A DNA stretch of 34,995 bases, from assembly GCA_019240635.1 (NCBI GenBank), contig JAFAYA010000032.1, forward strand, positions 1 to 34,995. The letters run 5' to 3'. Source of the DNA: Acidisphaera sp. Lineage in GTDB: Bacteria; Pseudomonadota; Alphaproteobacteria; Acetobacterales; Acetobacteraceae. The translations under genes were made by a program, and so were the position numbers. Below, one piece after another: positions 30,883-34,995 of this stretch; the stretch's first letter is position 1, and each line of letters begins with the position of its first letter. Under the pieces are notes generated by a model. The model saw only the letters and a program-made list of their open reading frames with translations, made no database searches and was not told the origin of the DNA.

Positions 30883-32313
30883 CGCCTGCGCCGCGCCGGC
30901 CTGGCCGGGGCGTGCGCCGCCCTGCTGGCCGGCTGCAATCTGGGGCCGCACTACGCGCGGCCGCGGCTGGAAATCCCCGCCGCCTTCCGCGCCACCCCGG
31001 CGACGGCGGCCGCCGCCTGGCCGGCGCCCGACTGGTGGCGCGCCTTCGGCTCCGCGGAACTCGATGCGCTGATGCAGGCGGCCGAGGTGCAGAACTTCGA
31101 CATCGCCGCCGCGATCGCCCGGGTGCGCCAGGCCGACGCCCAGGTGCGCATCGCCGGCGCGCCGCTGCTACCGGCCGTCAGCGCCACCGGCAGCGACACC
31201 TGGAGCAAGGCGTCCACCCAGCGCGGCGGGTCCGGCTTCTCGAGCTTCGGCGGACGCGGCAGCGATCAGTCGCGCGAATACAGCCTGGCGCTGAACGTCA
31301 GCTATGAGCTCGATTTCTGGGGCAAGAACCGCGCCGCGCTGCAGGCGGCACGCGCCACCGCGCTGTTCAGCCGCTTCGACCAGCAGACCGTCGCGCTCAC
31401 CGTGCTCGCCGGCGTTGCCACCAGCTACTTCACGGCGCTCGCGCTGCAGGACCGCCTGGCGGTCGCCGAGCGCAACCTCGCCGACGCGAACGACAGCCTG
31501 AACGTGATCCGCGGCCGGCTGTCGGTCGGCACGGCGACCGCGCTCGACCTCGCCCAGCAGGAGGCGCTGGTCGCCGGCGTGCGCGCCAGCATCCCGGCGC
31601 TGCGCAGCCAGCTCGAGCAGGAGGTGATCGGGCTCGGCATCCTGGTCGGCCGGCCGCCGGAGGCGATCCAGATCGCCGCGGGCACCCTGAACGCCATGCC
31701 GCTGCCGGTCGTCGTCCCCGGGCTGCCCAGCGCGCTGCTCGCCCGCCGCCCGGACGTCGCCGCCGCCGAGGCGCAGTTGATCGCGGCGAACGCCAACATC
31801 CGGTCCGCCCGCGCCGCCTTCTTTCCCTCGATCCAGCTCACCGGCTCCGGCGGCTGGCAGAGCCTGGCGCTGACCACGCTGTTCGGGCCGGGCGCCACCG
31901 CCGCTTCGCTTGCCGGCAGCTTCACCCAGACCCTGTTCGACAACGGCCTGCTCGCCGGCCAGCTCGGCAACGCGAAGGGCCGCTACGACGAGCTGCTCGC
32001 CGACTACCGCAAGGCCGTGGTGCAGGCCTTCACCGACGTGGAGAACGCGCTGACCGCGCTGCGCTATGCGACCGAGCAGGAGGCGCTGGAGCGCGACGCG
32101 GTGGCGACCGCCCAGCGCGCCGCCGACATCGCCCGCGCCCAGCTCGCCGCCGGCACGGTCGACGTCACCACCGTGCTCACCGCCGAGCAGACGCTGTTCA
32201 CCGACGAGGATACGCTGGCGCAGGTGCGGCTGGCGCGCTTCGACGCTCTGGTGAACCTGTACAAGGCGCTCGGCGGCGGCTGGCAGCAACCGACGGAGAC
32301 TGCCTCGGAATGA
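30874..32313 (+). CDS. Outer-membrane efflux lipoprotein (OprM/NodT family)
   Basis: Outer-membrane channel of a tripartite RND efflux system, 479 residues. The signal peptide ends in lipobox L-A-G-C with lipid-bearing Cys21. The start of the mature part (NLGPHYARPRLEIPAAF, WWRAFGSAELDAL) and the two repeated coiled-coil halves are those of the OprM/NodT family, e.g. SYELDFWGKNRAALQAARAT, LARRPDVAAAEAQLIAANANIRSARAAFFPSIQLTG region and YRKAVVQAFTDVENALTALR. ATG 30874 is the last of a repeated series of starts. The stop overlaps the adaptor gene start by 4 bp (ATGA), so the two are translated together. Confidence 0.95.
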   Translation: MIRRLRRAGLAGACAALLAGCNLGPHYARPRLEIPAAFRATPATAAAAWPAPDWWRAFGSAELDALMQAAEVQNFDIAAAIARVRQADAQVRIAGAPLLPAVSATGSDTWSKASTQRGGSGFSSFGGRGSDQSREYSLALNVSYELDFWGKNRAALQAARATALFSRFDQQTVALTVLAGVATSYFTALALQDRLAVAERNLADANDSLNVIRGRLSVGTATALDLAQQEALVAGVRASIPALRSQLEQEVIGLGILVGRPPEAIQIAAGTLNAMPLPVVVPGLPSALLARRPDVAAAEAQLIAANANIRSARAAFFPSIQLTGSGGWQSLALTTLFGPGATAASLAGSFTQTLFDNGLLAGQLGNAKGRYDELLADYRKAVVQAFTDVENALTALRYATEQEALERDAVATAQRAADIARAQLAAGTVDVTTVLTAEQTLFTDEDTLAQVRLARFDALVNLYKALGGGWQQPTETASE

Positions 32314-33617
32314 ACGAAATCCTCGTAGAGCCTCGGACCCGCCCGTCCGTCAGGGAGGCGCCGATCCGCACCGTGACGCGCCGCCGCGCGGTCGCCGGCC
32401 TGCTCGCGCTGCTGGTGCTCGCCGTCATCGTTTACGCGGTGGTGCGGCCCGCCGCGACGCCGACCGGCAGGGCGCGCAACGGCGCCGGCCAACCGATCCC
32501 GGTGCTGGTCGCCGCGGCGCAGCAGCAGGACGTGCCGATCTACCTGGACGGGCTCGGCACCGTGGTGGCCTACAACACCGTCACCGTGCGGCCGATGATC
32601 GACGGGCCGCTGACCGAAGTCGACTTCCGCGAGGGCCAGGACGTGCGTGTCGGCGACGTGCTGGCGCGCATCGATCCGCGGCCCTACCAGGCGACCCTCG
32701 ACCAGGCGGTCGCGAAGAAGGCGCAGGACGAGGCGAGCCTCGCCAACGCGAAGCTCGATCTCGCGCGCTACGTGAAGCTCGCGGCCACCGCCTACACCTC
32801 GGCGCAGACCGCCGATACCCAGCGCGCCACGGTCGCGCAGGACGAGGCACAGGTGAAGCAGGACCAGGCGAGCATCGACAGCGCCCGCACGCAGCTCAGC
32901 TACACCACGATCGTGGCGCCGATCAACGGGCGCACCGGCATCCGCCAGGTCGATGTCGGCAACATCGTGCACACCACCGACAGCAACGGCCTGGTGGTGA
33001 TCGCCACGCTGCAGCCGATCTCCGTCATCTTCACGCTGCCCCAGCAGGACCTGCCGCAGGTGACCGCCGCGATGCAGGCGGCCAAGCCCGAGGTGCTGGC
33101 GATGCCCCAGGGCGACCCCCAGGGCGATGCCCAGGACGCCACCGCGCGGGTGCTGGACACCGGCCGGCTGGAGGTGGTGGACAACCAGGTCGATCCCGCG
33201 ACCGGCACGATCAAGCTGAAGGCCACCTTCCCGAACCCGAAGCTGGCGCTATGGCCCGGCGGCTTCATCGATGTCCGGCTGCACGTGCGGACCGAGCGCA
33301 ACGCCATCACCGTGCCGCCCGTCGCCATCCAGCGCGGGCCGGCGGGCGACTACGTCTACGTGCTCGATGCCGGCGATACCGTGAGCCGGCGCACGGTGAC
33401 GGTCGGGCACGAGGATCTGCAGGCCTCCATCGTCACCGACGGTCTGAAGCCGAGCGAGCAGGTGGTGGTGGACGGGGCCTCGCGCCTGACCGACAAGGCG
33501 CACGTCACCGTCGGCGACCAGAACGCGACGCCGGGCACGGCGCCGACCGCCGAGCAGCACCGCCGCACGCCGGAGTCCGCCACCCGCCAGGGGCGGCATC
33601 GACCCGGCGCGAGCTGA
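32310..33617 (+). CDS. RND efflux periplasmic adaptor (MdtA/AcrA-like)
   Basis: Membrane-fusion protein of 435 residues that joins the inner-membrane pump to the outer-membrane channel. It has one N-terminal membrane segment (VAGLLALLVLAVIVYAVVR, no lipobox), the lipoyl/hairpin part (DGLGTVVAYNTVTVRPMIDG, FREGQDVRVGDVLARIDPRPYQATL) and the beta-barrel region (YTTIVAPINGRTGIRQVDVGNIV, then NPKLALWPGGFIDVRL). The QQDVPIYLDGLGTV opening is typical of MdtA-like adaptors. The last 40 residues are an unconserved polar tail. It starts in a 4-bp overlap with the channel gene and ends 4 bp before the pump gene. Confidence 0.95.
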   Translation: MNEILVEPRTRPSVREAPIRTVTRRRAVAGLLALLVLAVIVYAVVRPAATPTGRARNGAGQPIPVLVAAAQQQDVPIYLDGLGTVVAYNTVTVRPMIDGPLTEVDFREGQDVRVGDVLARIDPRPYQATLDQAVAKKAQDEASLANAKLDLARYVKLAATAYTSAQTADTQRATVAQDEAQVKQDQASIDSARTQLSYTTIVAPINGRTGIRQVDVGNIVHTTDSNGLVVIATLQPISVIFTLPQQDLPQVTAAMQAAKPEVLAMPQGDPQGDAQDATARVLDTGRLEVVDNQVDPATGTIKLKATFPNPKLALWPGGFIDVRLHVRTERNAITVPPVAIQRGPAGDYVYVLDAGDTVSRRTVTVGHEDLQASIVTDGLKPSEQVVVDGASRLTDKAHVTVGDQNATPGTAPTAEQHRRTPESATRQGRHRPGAS

Positions 33618-33621
33618 GCGC

Positions 33622-34995
33622 ATGAACATCTCCGCGCCCTTCATCGCCCGGCCGATCGCGACCTGCCTGCTCGCCGTCGCCGTGCTGCTGGCCGGCGCGC
33701 TCGGCTATCGCGCGCTGCCGGTCTCGTCGCTGCCGGAGGTGGACTTCCCGACCATCGAGGTCACCACCCAGCTTCCCGGCGCCAGTCCCGACACCGTCGC
33801 GACGCTGATCACCGCCTCGCTGGAACGGCAGTTCGGGCAGATTCCCGGCCTGGCCAGCATGATCTCCATCAGCTCGCAGGGTACCAGCCAGATCACGCTG
33901 CAATTCGACCTGACGCGCGACATGGACAGCGCCTCGCAGGACGTGCAGGCCGCCATCAACGCGGCGGCCGGCACGCTGCCGACCAACCTGCCGTACCCGC
34001 CCGTCTATTCGAAGGTGAACCCCGCCGACGCACCGATCCTGACCTTGGCGCTCACCTCCGACGCCATCACCATCGACCGCGTCAGCGACGCCGCCGACAC
34101 GCTCCTGCAGCCGAAACTCAGCCAGATCGACGGCGTCGGCAAGGTCACCGTCGAGGGCGGGCTGCGGCCCGCCGTGCGCGTGCGCATCGACCCGGCGCGG
34201 CTCTCCGCCTACGGGCTCGGCATGGAGGACGTGCGCACCGCCGTCGCCAATTCCAACGTGGACGGCGCCAAGGGCGGCTTTGACGGCCCGCGCGAGGCCT
34301 TCGCGCTCGGCGCCAACGACCAGCTCGTCTCGCCGGACGCCTATCGCGGTCTCGTCATCGCCTGGCGCAACGGCGCCGCCGTGCGGCTCTCCGACGTCGG
34401 CACCGTGGTCGGCGGCGTCGAGAACGACCGCGTCGGCGCCTGGTACCAGGGCACGCCGGCGGTGATCCTCGACATCCAGCGCCAGCCCGGCGCCAACATC
34501 GTGCAGACGGTGGAGCACCTGAAGCAGGCGCTGCCGCAATTGCAGCGCGCCATTCCCGCCGCGATCAAGCTGGCCATCGTCACTGACCGCACGGAGACCA
34601 TCCGCGCCTCGGTCGCCGACGTGCAGTTCACGCTGGTGCTGGCGACCGTGCTGGTGGTGCTGGTGATCTTCCTGTTCCTGCGCTCGCTGCGCGCCACCAT
34701 CATCCCCGGCATCGCGCTGCCGCTCTCGCTCGTCGGCACGTTCGGCATCATGTCGCTGTGCGGCTACAGCCTGGACAACCTGTCGCTGATGGCGCTCACC
34801 GTCGCCACCGGCTTCGTCGTGGACGACGCCATCGTCGTGCTGGAGAACATCAGCCGGCACATGGAGAACGGCGTACCGCGCCTTGAAGCCGCGCTCCGGG
34901 GCGCGCGCGAGGTCGGCTTCACCGTGCTCTCGATCAGCCTCAGCCTGATCGCGGTGTTCCTGCCGATCCTGCTGATGGGCGGCATCGTCGGACGC
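33622..34995 (+). CDS. RND efflux pump, inner-membrane transporter (MdtB/MdtC-like), cut by window edge
   Basis: Proton-driven export pump; 458 codons are present, open to the edge, of about 1030 usual. The N terminus (MNISAPFIARPIATCLLAVAVLL) leads into helix 1, then the periplasmic porter region (VSSLPEVDFPTIEVTTQLPGASPDTV, DMDSASQDVQAAINAA), then helices 2-5. Asp401-Asp402 in FVVDDAIVVLENI are the proton-relay acids of helix 4. PEVDFPTIEV and LPPL-free wording place it nearer the MdtB/MdtC multidrug branch than metal (CusA) pumps. Operon order channel-adaptor-pump is read directly; no local regulator gene is seen. Confidence 0.96.
   Translation, partial: MNISAPFIARPIATCLLAVAVLLAGALGYRALPVSSLPEVDFPTIEVTTQLPGASPDTVATLITASLERQFGQIPGLASMISISSQGTSQITLQFDLTRDMDSASQDVQAAINAAAGTLPTNLPYPPVYSKVNPADAPILTLALTSDAITIDRVSDAADTLLQPKLSQIDGVGKVTVEGGLRPAVRVRIDPARLSAYGLGMEDVRTAVANSNVDGAKGGFDGPREAFALGANDQLVSPDAYRGLVIAWRNGAAVRLSDVGTVVGGVENDRVGAWYQGTPAVILDIQRQPGANIVQTVEHLKQALPQLQRAIPAAIKLAIVTDRTETIRASVADVQFTLVLATVLVVLVIFLFLRSLRATIIPGIALPLSLVGTFGIMSLCGYSLDNLSLMALTVATGFVVDDAIVVLENISRHMENGVPRLEAALRGAREVGFTVLSISLSLIAVFLPILLMGGIVGR

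Overview
This is a GC-rich bacterial chromosome segment with dense, mostly intact genes. The run maoC-like / ribF / ileS / lspA / DUF3035 lipoprotein / mutL, a MutL carrying its own nuclease motif, four-subunit sarcosine oxidase and the codon use together suggest an alphaproteobacterium, most likely Rhodospirillales/Acetobacteraceae-like. That placement is inference from gene content; no rRNA or other direct marker is present. No tRNA, rRNA, CRISPR array, prophage or intact insertion sequence was seen.

Left part (1-9.9 kb): the 5' part of a dipeptide-type ABC permease (minus strand), a small methyltransferase, a secreted disulfide-type protein, then the sarcosine oxidase genes soxB-soxD-soxA-soxG followed by a ferredoxin-type flavin reductase of the glycine-betaine oxygenase reductase kind. 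This is a one-carbon/betaine catabolic block: sarcosine is demethylated to glycine and the methyl carbon passes to folate. soxB and soxD are separated by 234 bp, most of it a strongly folded inverted-repeat element. A GNAT acetyltransferase and a PemK/MazF-type toxin pair follow.

Middle part (9.9-19.8 kb): a 1162-residue minus-strand flavo/iron-sulfur protein that joins a GltD/NfnL-like half to a PyrK/NfnS-like half; two small ORFs with plausible ribosome sites; a second copy of the secreted protein family; a propionyl-CoA synthetase (prpE); a VapBC-type pair with a clear palindromic operator; and a minus-strand run coding for an M20 peptidase, a DUF6494 protein, a cupin closely matching the manganese hydroxynitrile lyase from Granulicella, and a DUF2255 protein.

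Right part (20-35 kb): housekeeping genes with tightly coupled starts (MaoC-type hydratase/ribF, ileS/lspA/lipoprotein), mutL, a secreted serine carboxypeptidase, msrB, a ChaC-type glutathione-degrading enzyme, and a tripartite RND efflux operon (outer-membrane lipoprotein, adaptor, pump) that runs off the right edge. The efflux operon is preceded by a chain of three tiny ORFs, each joined to the next by an ATGA overlap and partly built from a 14-bp tandem repeat. A Phd-type antitoxin next to ribF retains only the first codons of its toxin partner.

No classical DNA-binding transcription regulator is encoded here apart from the antitoxins, so the catabolic and efflux operons must be controlled from elsewhere or by the cis elements noted.
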